64,000 nucleotides of DNA from Amorphus sp040750475 (GCF_040750475.1 NZ_JABJVY010000028.1:14115-78114), one strand, 5' to 3'; shown: positions 1 through 7,668, counted from the stretch's first letter. Notes: generated from the letters alone by a model not told the origin. Translations and numbers: made by a program.

Positions 1-315
1 GTAGGGCTCCTTGCCGTAATAGGCGGCGTTGGCGTCGAGGCCGGAGTTGATGCCCAGAAGGACTTCGCCGCGATGAAGCTGCGGCAGATATTGCGACGTG
101 CCGCCATGCGGACGCGCCGTTGAGGGCACACCTGTCTTCTCTTGGATCACCGTCGACAGCGCGGTCCCGAGCTGCGCGTAGAGCGTGCCGGCCGGGCCGG
201 TCGCGACAGTGATGCGATCCACCGTCATGTCGGCTGCGGCCGAGCCGGCCAGCGCAAGGCTCAGCGCCGCGCCCGTGATCAGCGCATGCAGCGCCGTTTT
301 CGCCTTCAGGCTCAT
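1..315 (-). CDS. TAXI-family TRAP transporter solute-binding protein, N-terminal part (runs off the window)
   Basis: The reverse strand from 315 to the window edge is open for 105 codons with no stop. It begins with ATG behind a GGGGAGAAG ribosome-binding site. Residues 1-28 form a signal peptide (short basic start, hydrophobic stretch, AlaAla before the mature protein). The mature N-terminus contains TGPAGTLYAQLGTAL and RPHGGTSQYLPQL, which are nearly the same in the neighbouring paralogue at 504-1520, so this is a second TAXI-type periplasmic binding protein. Such proteins deliver organic acids to a fused TRAP permease. No permease is inside the window, so it may lie to the left. An operator-like motif (398-413) sits upstream. 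Family is secure; the substrate (perhaps a hydroxycinnamate) is inferred from context. Confidence 0.85.
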   Translation of the reverse strand, partial: MSLKAKTALHALITGAALSLALAGSAAADMTVDRITVATGPAGTLYAQLGTALSTVIQEKTGVPSTARPHGGTSQYLPQLHRGEVLLGINSGLDANAAYYGKEPY

Positions 316-397
316 GGACGTCTTCTCCCCTGTGCGTTTTCACTCCTGATCGCCGGCCGTCTTGCTGCGGCGCTTGCTCCGTGTTTCGGAGTATCAG

Positions 398-413
398 ATC
401 AGGGTCCCTTATA
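398..413. promoter_or_regulatory. Operator-like motif, site A of three
   Basis: The 16-base sequence ATCAGGGTCCCTTATA lies upstream of the partial TAXI gene. The same 16 bases recur at 1597-1612, and 14 of 16 recur on the other strand at 6935-6950. It is an interrupted palindrome of half-site ATMAGGG around one central base. On the reverse strand the motif overlaps a TATA-rich stretch likely to be the -10 region. It probably binds the MarR protein encoded at 6952-7410. Confidence 0.6.
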
Positions 414-503
414 TAGGTGGGCACGGTACGGAGCATGCCCCCTTCGGTCAAGGGGGCGGAGCGGACATTTTCGCCGTTTGTAGCGGCCACCTCCGTGCAG
501 GTG

Positions 504-1520
504 TCAGCCTTGTTTCAAAAGGGCGGCCTGCTGCTTGTCGTGCTCGGGGGTCCAGAGCCCGATTTCACGGAAATAGCGGATCGCGCCATCGTGGAACGGA
601 TGGCTGATCCGCGCCGGCACCAGGTCGTCCGCCGTCATGCCGCGCAGCGCCGGAACGGCCTTCTGCATTGCGGCCCAGTTCTCGTAGGTGATCTTGGCGA
701 TCTCGTAGATGTCGTCGGCGTTGGCGTGGACGCCGGTGTTCAAATAGGAATCGTAGATCGCGATCTTGGTCGGTTCCTTGACACCGACGGTTCCCGGACC
801 CGGCTCGAGGATGCCCACATGGAAGCCCTGGAGCGCGTCCACCGGCGCGTCGTCCGGTCCGAGCCCGACCACCCGTGTGCCGCCCGGGATCGCCGCATCC
901 GCCTCGCGATGGGCGGTAATGGCGAGGATCGCGGCCGTCACGTCCACACGATCGGAGGTGAGCGCCTGGATGGCGTCCGGCACGTTGGTTTCGGCGACCG
1001 GGGTGATGTCTTCTTCGGTCAGCCCCGCCGTTTCCAGGAGGGCGCGGTTGACGTCGTCGAAGAGGGCGAGTGTGCGGTAGGCGGTCACCACGCGCTTGCC
1101 TTTCATATCGCCGACCGTTTCGATGCCGGCGTTCGCGCGCGCGATGAAGGAATAGTTCGCCTGGGCGATCGCCAGCACCGCCCGGATGCCGTCCATCGCC
1201 TGGGGATAGGGCTCCTTGCCGAGATAGGCGGAGCTTGCGTCGAGACCGGAATTGATGCCGAGCAGGATCTCGCCCCGGTGAAGCTGCGGGAGATATTGGG
1301 AGGTGCCGCCGTGCGGGCGCGCCGTCGACGGGATCCCGGTCTTGTCCTGGATGATACTGGTCAGCGCGGTGGCGATCTGGGAATAGAGCAATCCGGCCGG
1401 GCCGGTTCCGATCGTGACGCGGTCCAGCGTCATCTGGGCGTGTGCGGTTGCGCACAGCGCCGCGCCAATCGCTCCGGCCGCGACGAGCGACCGCACGGCG
1501 CGTCTTACACCTGTCGTCAT
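504..1520 (-). CDS. TAXI-family TRAP transporter solute-binding protein
   Basis: A 338-residue periplasmic solute-binding protein of the TAXI (TRAP-associated extracytoplasmic immunogenic) family. The start at 1520 is chosen because GGGAGGAGAACC lies directly before this ATG; a longer form from 1550 has no such site. A signal peptide ends near AHAQ (residue 29). The mature protein opens with the family hallmark GTGPAGLLYSQIATAL and carries HGGTSQYLPQLHRGE and the GINSG stretch. It is a close paralogue of the partial gene at 1-315, and the two upstream regions are also similar, so binding protein and promoter appear to have been duplicated together. The shared operator and the position beside ferulate genes suggest hydroxycinnamate or related aromatic acid uptake; this is inference. 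Confidence 0.88.
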   Translation of the reverse strand: MTTGVRRAVRSLVAAGAIGAALCATAHAQMTLDRVTIGTGPAGLLYSQIATALTSIIQDKTGIPSTARPHGGTSQYLPQLHRGEILLGINSGLDASSAYLGKEPYPQAMDGIRAVLAIAQANYSFIARANAGIETVGDMKGKRVVTAYRTLALFDDVNRALLETAGLTEEDITPVAETNVPDAIQALTSDRVDVTAAILAITAHREADAAIPGGTRVVGLGPDDAPVDALQGFHVGILEPGPGTVGVKEPTKIAIYDSYLNTGVHANADDIYEIAKITYENWAAMQKAVPALRGMTADDLVPARISHPFHDGAIRYFREIGLWTPEHDKQQAALLKQG

Positions 1521-1596
1521 GGTTCTCCTCCCTTGCGCTGCCCTGTTCACCGGTTCGGTTCGCCGGCCGCCGCCCTTGACGGGGTGCTGTTATCTA

Positions 1597-1612
1597 ATCA
1601 GGGTCCCTTATA
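1597..1612. promoter_or_regulatory. Operator-like motif, site B of three
   Basis: Exact 16-base copy of site A (ATCAGGGTCCCTTATA), placed between the divergent TAXI gene (ATG at 1520) and the thioesterase gene (ATG at 1708), so one bound repressor could control both. The flanks TACCGTG and CCCCTTGACC on the reverse strand are also shared with site A, showing that the whole TAXI promoter is duplicated. Confidence 0.6.
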
Positions 1613-1707
1613 AATAGTCACGGTAGTTGACGCGGCTGGCAAGGGTCAAGGGGGACCGCGACGGGCAGGGTCCGCCCACGTTGGCCGCGGAGATTGGGAG
1701 TTTTTGA

Positions 1708-2646
1708 ATGACGGATCAGTTCGGGCCGGAAGTCTGGCGGGGCAGCGTCAATGCCTGGGAGTGTGACCAGATGGGTCATTTGAGCGCTCGCTATTATCTG
1801 GCGCTCGTCCGGCACGGGCTTCCGGGGTTTGCCGCGGCGATCGGACTAAGCGGTGCCTTCAAGGAAACGGCCGAGCGGACGCTTCTGGTGACCGACCTCC
1901 ATATCCGCTTCCTGCGCGAGGCCCGACTCAGCGCGTTGTTGCATATGACCGCCGGCACGGTCGCGACGGAGGCGGACCATCTGGTCGTTCAATTTCTGCT
2001 TTGGCACAGCGGCTCCGGCGAGCTGGCGGCCACGATGCGGGTCCGGCTCGCGCTGATCGACGCGCGCGGCGGGGAGAGGCTTGCCATGCCGGCGGAACTG
2101 ACGGACCGGGCGGACGCGTTGCGGATTGATTGCCCGGAAAAGGCAGAGCCTCGCAGTGTCACGCTCGAGCCGATGGCTACGCGGGCCTGTCTGGCGGAGG
2201 CCGACAGGCTCGGTTTGATCTGCCCGAGCCGGGGCGCCATCGGTGCGGAGATGTGCGACGTGTTCGGGCGATTACGTCTGGAGGGCTTCCTGGCGGCGAT
2301 CACGGACGGGATGCCCATGGTCGGTCCGGCGCTGCGCGGCGATCTGGCCGACTATCTCGACATAGCGCCGGAGCGGATCGGCGGTGCGATGGTCGAGTAC
2401 CGGTTGATCTATCATCGTTATCCGCGCGCCGGCGACCGGTTCGAGGTGCGCAGCGGGCTCGCCGGGGTGAGCGAGCGGACCATGCGCATCATTCACTGGC
2501 TGCTCGATCCGGAGACGGGGCAGCCCTGGTTGTCCGCCGACGGGGTCGTTGTCTCGTTCGATCTGGATGCGCGTAAGGTGATTGCGATCCCACCGGAAGC
2601 CCAGGCGGGGATGCAGGAGGTGATCACGCCGGGGCTTGGCGTATGA
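1708..2646 (+). CDS. Double-hotdog acyl-CoA thioesterase-like protein
   Basis: A 312-residue protein with two hotdog folds. The N-terminal one carries the 4-hydroxybenzoyl-CoA thioesterase-type signature VNAWECDQMGHLSARYYL (residues 14-31), with the Asp and the Met-Gly-His turn. The C-terminal one spans roughly residues 160-300. Proteins of this class hydrolyse or bind acyl-CoA thioesters in the cytoplasm. The ATG follows GGGAGTTTTTGA. It is divergent from the TAXI gene across operator site B and convergent with the acyl-CoA dehydrogenase. A sensible job would be release of trapped aromatic CoA esters and recycling of CoA during hydroxycinnamate breakdown. The exact substrate cannot be read from sequence; it might also be a dehydratase-like hotdog. 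Confidence 0.75.
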   Translation: MTDQFGPEVWRGSVNAWECDQMGHLSARYYLALVRHGLPGFAAAIGLSGAFKETAERTLLVTDLHIRFLREARLSALLHMTAGTVATEADHLVVQFLLWHSGSGELAATMRVRLALIDARGGERLAMPAELTDRADALRIDCPEKAEPRSVTLEPMATRACLAEADRLGLICPSRGAIGAEMCDVFGRLRLEGFLAAITDGMPMVGPALRGDLADYLDIAPERIGGAMVEYRLIYHRYPRAGDRFEVRSGLAGVSERTMRIIHWLLDPETGQPWLSADGVVVSFDLDARKVIAIPPEAQAGMQEVITPGLGV

Positions 2647-2652
2647 CCTTGG

Positions 2653-2690
2653 CTTGGGGGCTATGACCTAGCCCAAGCTATTGAATCTAT
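2653..2690. terminator. Possible bidirectional terminator between convergent genes
   Basis: CTTGGG and CTA pair with TAG and CCCAAG (2653-2677), followed by a T-rich run (TATTTTCTTTT) reading rightwards. It lies between the stops of the thioesterase (+) and the acyl-CoA dehydrogenase (-). The stem is short and has a bulge, so the call is tentative. Confidence 0.4.
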
Positions 2691-2743
2691 TTTCTTTTCC
2701 TGCCGTTCGGGAAGTTCCCGTCCGAGCTGAAGAGGCTCCACAT

Positions 2744-3895
2744 CTAGGCGACTTTCAGCCCCATCAGGCCGGCGATCAGGTTGCGCTGCATTTGCGAAGA
2801 GCCGGCGGCAATCGTCGCTGAACGCGCGTCGCGGTAGTGGCGCTGCATCGGATATTCCATGGAGTAGCCGAAGGCGCCCATCACCTGCATGCCCATGTTG
2901 GCGACCTTCACATAGGTTTCCGACGAAAACAGTTTCGCCATGGAGATCTCCGACAGCGCATCCTCGCCGATGGAGACCTTCCAGGCCGCTTGCCACATCA
3001 ACGCGCGAGCGGCTTCGACCTCGGTCTTCATATCGGCGATCATATGGGCGATCGCCTGGTTCGCGCCGATCGGCTTACCGAACTGGGTGCGACCGCGGGC
3101 ATAGTCGACAGCAAGATCCACCACGGCCCGCGCCGCGCCGCAATTGCCGGCTGCCGACATGATCCGCTCCACTTGCAGGCCCGACAGGATCACGTCCCAG
3201 CCCTGATCGACACCGCCGACGATCCGGTCCTCGTCGACCTCGACGCCATTAAAGTGGATCTCATAGGTGCCGGTCGCCGTCCGTCCGAGCATGTCGAGCT
3301 TTTTCAGCTCCACCCCCGGGGTGTCGTTGTCGATCAGGAAGAGCGACATGCCCTTGCGGTGAGACACGCTTGGGTCGGTCTTCAGGTAGACATTCAGGAC
3401 CGTGTTGTCCGCGCCGGCCCCGGTCGACCACAGCTTGGTGCCGTCGACGCGCCAGTGTCCGTTTTCCTTGCGCGCCGAGGTCCGCATCGCACCGACATCC
3501 GAGCCCGCGTCGGCCTCCGAGATCGAGATGGCCATCCGGAGATCGCCGGCAAGAAGGGGCGGCAGAAAACGCGCCTTCTGTTCCGCACGGCCTTTGCGGG
3601 CGATGTTGAGGCCGCAGAAGATACCCCCGGCGAACGCCATGAAGAAGTCCGCGCTGGTGTAGGCGATCTCCTCGCCGACGATCGCCAGATCGACGACCGA
3701 GCCACCCAGGCCGCCGGCCTCTTCGGGAAAGGGCAGGGCGATCAGCCCGGCTTCCGCCCAGGCCTTGTGGAGCTCGTAGGGGTAGAGCCCCTGACGGTCG
3801 TGGTGGGCGACCATGTCCGGCGGAGCGTGCTTGTCCATCAGTCGCCGAACGCTGTCGCGCAACAGGCGCTGCTCTTCGGAGAGCCCAAAGTCCAT
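2744..3895 (-). CDS. Acyl-CoA dehydrogenase family protein
   Basis: A 383-residue FAD-dependent acyl-CoA dehydrogenase of normal length, with the N-terminal helical domain, the middle beta domain (MAISISEADAGSDVGAM, residues 121-137) and the C-terminal helical domain with RTQFGKPI (269-276). The usual catalytic glutamate near the C-terminus is replaced: the segment reads IAAGSSQMQR, with Ala364 at the normal Glu position. Glu243 in LQVERIMSAAG is at the alternative site used by isovaleryl- and long-chain acyl-CoA dehydrogenases. It follows the synthetase gene by 20 bp on the same strand. In comparable hca clusters such an enzyme desaturates dihydrohydroxycinnamoyl-CoA, giving a substrate for the hydratase-lyase; that role is inferred here. 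Confidence 0.85.
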   Translation of the reverse strand: MDFGLSEEQRLLRDSVRRLMDKHAPPDMVAHHDRQGLYPYELHKAWAEAGLIALPFPEEAGGLGGSVVDLAIVGEEIAYTSADFFMAFAGGIFCGLNIARKGRAEQKARFLPPLLAGDLRMAISISEADAGSDVGAMRTSARKENGHWRVDGTKLWSTGAGADNTVLNVYLKTDPSVSHRKGMSLFLIDNDTPGVELKKLDMLGRTATGTYEIHFNGVEVDEDRIVGGVDQGWDVILSGLQVERIMSAAGNCGAARAVVDLAVDYARGRTQFGKPIGANQAIAHMIADMKTEVEAARALMWQAAWKVSIGEDALSEISMAKLFSSETYVKVANMGMQVMGAFGYSMEYPMQRHYRDARSATIAAGSSQMQRNLIAGLMGLKVA

Positions 3896-3915
3896 GGTCG
3901 TTTCCTGTTTTCGGT

Positions 3916-6015
3916 CTATTCCGTCGTCTTGAGCGTGACGAGAACGTCGAGAATGCGGACCCCTTCGCCGGCCGGGTAGAGTGCGAGCGGGTTGATCTCG
4001 ACCTCCATGATCGAGGGATCGTCCAAGAGCAGGCGCCCGAGCCGGTCGAGGGTGTCGGCGACAGCGTCCACATCGAGTGACGGTCCGCCGCGATAGCCTG
4101 ACAGCAGCGCTGCGCCGCGCAGATGGTCGATCTCCGCCTTGATCCGCTCCTTCGGCAATCCGGCAGGGAACATGCGGATATCGCGCATCACCTCGGTGAA
4201 GATGCCGCCGAGACCCGCGATCACGACAACGCCCCAGGACGGATCGCGCCGCGCCGAGACCACCATCTCGAGCGCAAATTTCGGCGCCATTTCCTCTACC
4301 AGGAGACCGTCGATCGGCGCGCCGGGAGCCGCATCCGCCACCGCCACTTCGATCTCGGTCCAGGCGGAGCGCACGGCGGTGGTTCCGCCGAGGCCGAGCT
4401 TCACCCCGCCGACATCGCTCTTATGGGAGATCGCCGCAGCTTGCACCTTCAACGCCACTGTCCCCTCGATCTCGTTCGCCGCCGCCACGGCCTCGTCGGC
4501 GCTGGTCGCGAGACGGCCGCGCGGGACGGCAAAGCCGGCCTCGGCAAGCACCGCCTTGCCGCGATATTCCGGCAGCATTTGCGTTTGGGCGCTCGGATCG
4601 CTCCGGACGGGGGTGGGAAGGTCCTCCACGAAATCGAGCTTGGCGATGTTGGCGAGCGCCCGCATCGCCCGTTCCGGCGAGCGGAAGAACGGGACGCCGG
4701 CGGTGCGGATCTCCTCCAGGAACTCCGCCGGCATCGGTAATTCGTCGCCCAGGAAGACCAGGGCCACCGGCTTGTCGGCAGCCGTCAGCACCGGTTTAAG
4801 AGACTGCCACTTCGCCATCACCTGGGGCGGCGCGCCGCCCATCGCCGCGACCAGCAAGGCGTCGATGCCGGGATCGGCCAGCATCGCAGCCGAGGTGTCG
4901 CCGAACAGCGCCGGCTTGCTCATCCCCATGGCGGTAATGTCGAGCGGATTGTCGATCACGGCGAAGTCGGGAAGCACCTCGCGCAGCGCCTGATCGGTGG
5001 AGGGGGCGATCGCCGGCAGCGGCAGGCCGATCGTTTCGCCGAAGTCCAGGCAGAAGCCGCGCACGGCGCCGGAGTTGGTCATGATGCCGAGCCCGCGCAC
5101 CCGAGCCTGCGGGTAGCGGTGGCGCAGGATCACGGTGTCGAACAGCTCGTCGAAGCTCTCGGCGAGGGTGACGCCGGCGGCGCGCACGAACGCCTCCATT
5201 ACCGCGTGGTCGCCGGCCATCGCCCCGGTGTGGGACTGGGCGGCCTCGCGGGAGCGGGCGCTGCGGCCAGGATGCATCAGCACCACCGGCTTGTCGAGGG
5301 CGTAGGCACGCCTGGCTGCCTGCAGAAAGACCGCCGGATCGCGGATCTGCTCCACGAACACGGCGAACGAGCCGACCGCCGGATCCTCCACCAGTGCGGT
5401 CATCACGTCTTCGGCTGCCGTCACCGCCTCGTTGCCGGTGGAGATCGCATAGGCGACCGGCACGGATCGGCTTCTGAGCGCCTCGCGGATGTTGCCGTTC
5501 ATCGCGCCGCTCTGTGCGATCACCGCGACCCCGGTTCCCGGCACCACCGTCGGCGACAACCGCTCGAAAGTGAGCGGCACACCGGCCATGAAATTGGCGA
5601 AGCCCAGACAATTCGGGCCGAGCAGGGCGATATCCGCCGCCCGTGCGATCTCGGCGATTTCGGCCTGGGCGCGGATGCCCTCCTCGCCAAGCTCGGCGAA
5701 CCCGGAAGCGAACACGACGATCCCGCCGACGCCGCGCGCGGCACAGTCGGCCACCGCCTGCTTGACGGCGCCTGCCGGCACCACCAGGGCGACCAGGTCG
5801 ATGCCAGCGGGCAGATCGGCGATCCGGCCGACGCAGGAGCGTCCCTCGATCTCGGTGTGCTTGCGGCTGACGAGATGGACCGGCCCGTCGTAGGCGAAGG
5901 TCGAAAAGTTCGACAGCACGTTGTTGCCGAGGGTGAAGGGCTCCGGCGAGGCGCCAACGATCGCAATCGACCGCGGGTTCAGGAGCCGGTCGATGCTCGA
6001 ACGCGTTTCCGTCAT
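3916..6015 (-). CDS. ferA: NDP-forming acyl-CoA synthetase, feruloyl-CoA synthetase (FerA) type
   Basis: A 699-residue fused acyl-CoA synthetase of the NDP-forming superfamily: an N-terminal CoA-binding Rossmann domain (residues 1-140), a succinyl-CoA-ligase-like flavodoxin domain (155-300) and a C-terminal ATP-grasp domain (about 480-699). The phosphorylated histidine is visible as His262 in SHTGAMAGD. Proteins of this build activate hydroxycinnamates in Sphingobium SYK-6, where ferA forms an operon with ferB. Here the gene starts 7 bp after the hydratase-lyase stop, matching that pairing. The reaction would be ferulate or p-coumarate + CoA + ATP to the CoA ester. By sequence alone it could be an acetate or propionate-type synthetase, so the substrate rests on the neighbour. 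Confidence 0.8.
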   Translation of the reverse strand: MTETRSSIDRLLNPRSIAIVGASPEPFTLGNNVLSNFSTFAYDGPVHLVSRKHTEIEGRSCVGRIADLPAGIDLVALVVPAGAVKQAVADCAARGVGGIVVFASGFAELGEEGIRAQAEIAEIARAADIALLGPNCLGFANFMAGVPLTFERLSPTVVPGTGVAVIAQSGAMNGNIREALRSRSVPVAYAISTGNEAVTAAEDVMTALVEDPAVGSFAVFVEQIRDPAVFLQAARRAYALDKPVVLMHPGRSARSREAAQSHTGAMAGDHAVMEAFVRAAGVTLAESFDELFDTVILRHRYPQARVRGLGIMTNSGAVRGFCLDFGETIGLPLPAIAPSTDQALREVLPDFAVIDNPLDITAMGMSKPALFGDTSAAMLADPGIDALLVAAMGGAPPQVMAKWQSLKPVLTAADKPVALVFLGDELPMPAEFLEEIRTAGVPFFRSPERAMRALANIAKLDFVEDLPTPVRSDPSAQTQMLPEYRGKAVLAEAGFAVPRGRLATSADEAVAAANEIEGTVALKVQAAAISHKSDVGGVKLGLGGTTAVRSAWTEIEVAVADAAPGAPIDGLLVEEMAPKFALEMVVSARRDPSWGVVVIAGLGGIFTEVMRDIRMFPAGLPKERIKAEIDHLRGAALLSGYRGGPSLDVDAVADTLDRLGRLLLDDPSIMEVEINPLALYPAGEGVRILDVLVTLKTTE

Positions 6016-6022
6016 GATGGCG

Positions 6023-6895
6023 TCAGCGGGAGCGGTCGTAGGCCTGCAGGCCCGGACGATAGGTCTTGTCGTCCAGGAATTGCGACATACCCTTTTGGTC
6101 GCCTTTTTCGGGATCGCGATATTTGGTCTGGTCGGACTTGGCCATGAGATATTCCATGGCGGAATCCCACGGCATCGACTTCACGTGATGATAAGCCGTC
6201 TTCGCCGAGCGCAGCACGAACGGGTTCTTCTGCTTCAGGGTGTCGGCGAGCGCCTTGGTGCGCTCGCGCAGATCCTCGGCAGGCACGGCGAAGTTGACCA
6301 CCCGCATCTCGGCCGCCTGACGGCCGGTGAAGGTTTCGCCGGTCATGATGTAGTAGAGCGCGTCACGCTGGCTCATCACTTCGGCAAGCGACTTCGTCAC
6401 GATGCCGGCGGGAATGATGCCCCAGTTGATTTCGGAGAGGCCGAAGGTGGCGTCCTCGGCCGCCACCGCGAGGTCGCAGCCGATCAGCACCTGGAAAGCG
6501 CCGCCGAAGCACCAACCGTTGACCATCGCGATGGTCGGCTTGGAGAAATACATCATCCGGCGCCATTGCCAGGCGGAGTTGGCCTGATAGAGGCGCTCGC
6601 GCGCCAGCGGCGGGCCGGCGTCGACGTCGCGGAAATATTCCTTCAGGTCCTGGCCAGCGGAGAACGCGTCGCCGGCACCGGTGATCACCACCACCTGGAC
6701 ACGGTCGTCCTCTTCCATCGCGTCGAGGACGGCGTTCATCTCCCACACGATGCCGGGATTGATGGCATTGCGCTTGTCGGGCCGGTTCAGCGTGACCCAG
6801 GCGATACCGTCCTCGATGTCCACCAGGACGGTGTCGCCCCATCCGCGTGCGCCGCTGGTCTCGGGGTCCCGCGCCCCATTCGGGCTGCCTGTCAT
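6023..6895 (-). CDS. ferB: Hydroxycinnamoyl-CoA hydratase-lyase (feruloyl-CoA hydratase/lyase)
   Basis: A 290-residue crotonase-fold enzyme that hydrates feruloyl- or p-coumaroyl-CoA and splits it to the aromatic aldehyde (vanillin, 4-hydroxybenzaldehyde) and acetyl-CoA. Family hallmarks are SAGQDLKEYFRDVDAG, PTIAMVNGWCFGG, ATFGLSEINWGI and the C-terminal QFLDDKTYRPGLQAY, all close to the Pseudomonas hydratase-lyase. The Glu of LSEINWG (residue 155 from this start) matches the catalytic Glu143. By recall alignment, the positions of Ser123 and Tyr239 of that enzyme hold Gln and Met here, which may change substrate choice. The start at 6895 follows AAGGAG with 7-nt spacing; an upstream GTG (6919) would give 8 extra residues. 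First gene of a ferB-ferA-dehydrogenase run. Confidence 0.9.
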   Translation of the reverse strand: MTGSPNGARDPETSGARGWGDTVLVDIEDGIAWVTLNRPDKRNAINPGIVWEMNAVLDAMEEDDRVQVVVITGAGDAFSAGQDLKEYFRDVDAGPPLARERLYQANSAWQWRRMMYFSKPTIAMVNGWCFGGAFQVLIGCDLAVAAEDATFGLSEINWGIIPAGIVTKSLAEVMSQRDALYYIMTGETFTGRQAAEMRVVNFAVPAEDLRERTKALADTLKQKNPFVLRSAKTAYHHVKSMPWDSAMEYLMAKSDQTKYRDPEKGDQKGMSQFLDDKTYRPGLQAYDRSR

Positions 6896-6929
6896 TTGCC
6901 GGCTCCTTGAGCTAAACACTGTCAGCGAT

Positions 6930-6958
6930 GCTTAAATAAGGGGCCCTGATATTGTCAA
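6930..6958 (-). promoter_or_regulatory. Promoter of the ferB-ferA operon
   Basis: Reading the reverse strand, a perfect -35 hexamer TTGACA (6953-6958) is followed after 17 bp by TTAAGC (6930-6935) as -10. Transcription would begin just before the AAGGAG of ferB. The operator-like palindrome (site C) fills the spacer, an arrangement typical of repression. Confidence 0.55.
6935..6950. promoter_or_regulatory. Operator-like motif, site C of three
   Basis: AATAAGGGGCCCTGAT matches the reverse complement of sites A and B at 14 of 16 positions. It occupies the spacer of the ferB promoter and also lies at the likely -10 or start region of the divergent marR gene, so one bound protein would repress both directions and autoregulate. 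This is where a MarR regulator of a hydroxycinnamate operon (FerC, CouR, HcaR) is expected to act. Confidence 0.65.
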
Positions 6959-7410
6959 GCGACGACACCGGTCACCATGCGCGCCACTTGGCGCGACCGC
7001 GTACGATGTATCTGCTCAATCAGGCCAACCAAGCGATCCGCTCGCAGCTCGAGCAGGCGCTGAGGGGGCTCAGCCTGACCGGGATTCAATATACGGTGCT
7101 GGCGATCGTCGGATCGCGCGACGGGATTTCGTCGGCGGAGTTGTCGCGCCGTTTCTTCGTGACGCCGCAGACTATGAACGAAATCGTCACCGGGTTGGAA
7201 AAGCGCGGCCTGTTGCGCCGCGAGGCGAGCGCGGAAAACCGGCGGATCCTGACGGCATCGCTCACCACGGAGGGCGAGGAAATGCTGAAAGCCTGCGATG
7301 CGATCGCCGACGAGATCGAGGCGGCGTCGCTGAAAGGCCTCGGTGAGGCCGACCTGCAGGAGCTTCGCCGGATCCTGCGGCTGCTGTTGATCGATCTGCG
7401 GGGCGGGTAA
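6952..7410 (+). CDS. MarR-family regulator of the hydroxycinnamate genes
   Basis: A winged-helix MarR protein (152 residues from TTG 6952, 134 from ATG 7006). The recognition region SSAELSRRFFVTPQTMNEIVTGLEKRGLLRRE and the wing ENRRILTASLTTEGEE are clear. The TTG at 6952 lies inside the promoter/operator and would give an almost leaderless message; the ATG at 7006 is the alternative, and neither has a strong Shine-Dalgarno. Divergent from ferBA with operator C between them, the same arrangement as ferC in Sphingobium and couR or hcaR elsewhere, where the aromatic CoA ester is the inducer. By that analogy, feruloyl- or p-coumaroyl-CoA should release it from sites A, B and C. Confidence 0.82.
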   Translation: MSSDDTGHHARHLARPRTMYLLNQANQAIRSQLEQALRGLSLTGIQYTVLAIVGSRDGISSAELSRRFFVTPQTMNEIVTGLEKRGLLRREASAENRRILTASLTTEGEEMLKACDAIADEIEAASLKGLGEADLQELRRILRLLLIDLRGG

Positions 7411-7466
7411 CAGCAAAGCCTGAGTTGTCTTAAAAGTTGTTTCTAAAGTCGGCATATCGACGGTTA

Positions 7467-7499
7467 CGAGAAACAATACAATTATTGATTGTTTTCTCG
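7467..7499. repeat. AT-rich imperfect inverted repeat
   Basis: Arms of about 15 bases (CGAGAAACAATACAAT against ATTGATTGTTTTCTCG) face each other with two single-base bulges, in a notably AT-rich patch of an otherwise GC-rich region between marR and the AIM24 gene. It could be a terminator for marR, an operator for the next gene, or both; there is no clean T-run after it. Confidence 0.45.
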
Positions 7500-7668
7500 G
7501 TCGATTTTGCGCGCGTTTGCACTCTTTGCCATGGCGCTTCTGTCCGCCAAGATTGGCGTCGTGACCGGGTCATGCAGCGCTGGCAGGGTAGCGAAACGGC
7601 CATGCCCTGCGGGACGACGCGGTCGTGTTCCCCTCTATTTTTCTCCAGTCCGTCACGAGGCATTCCAT

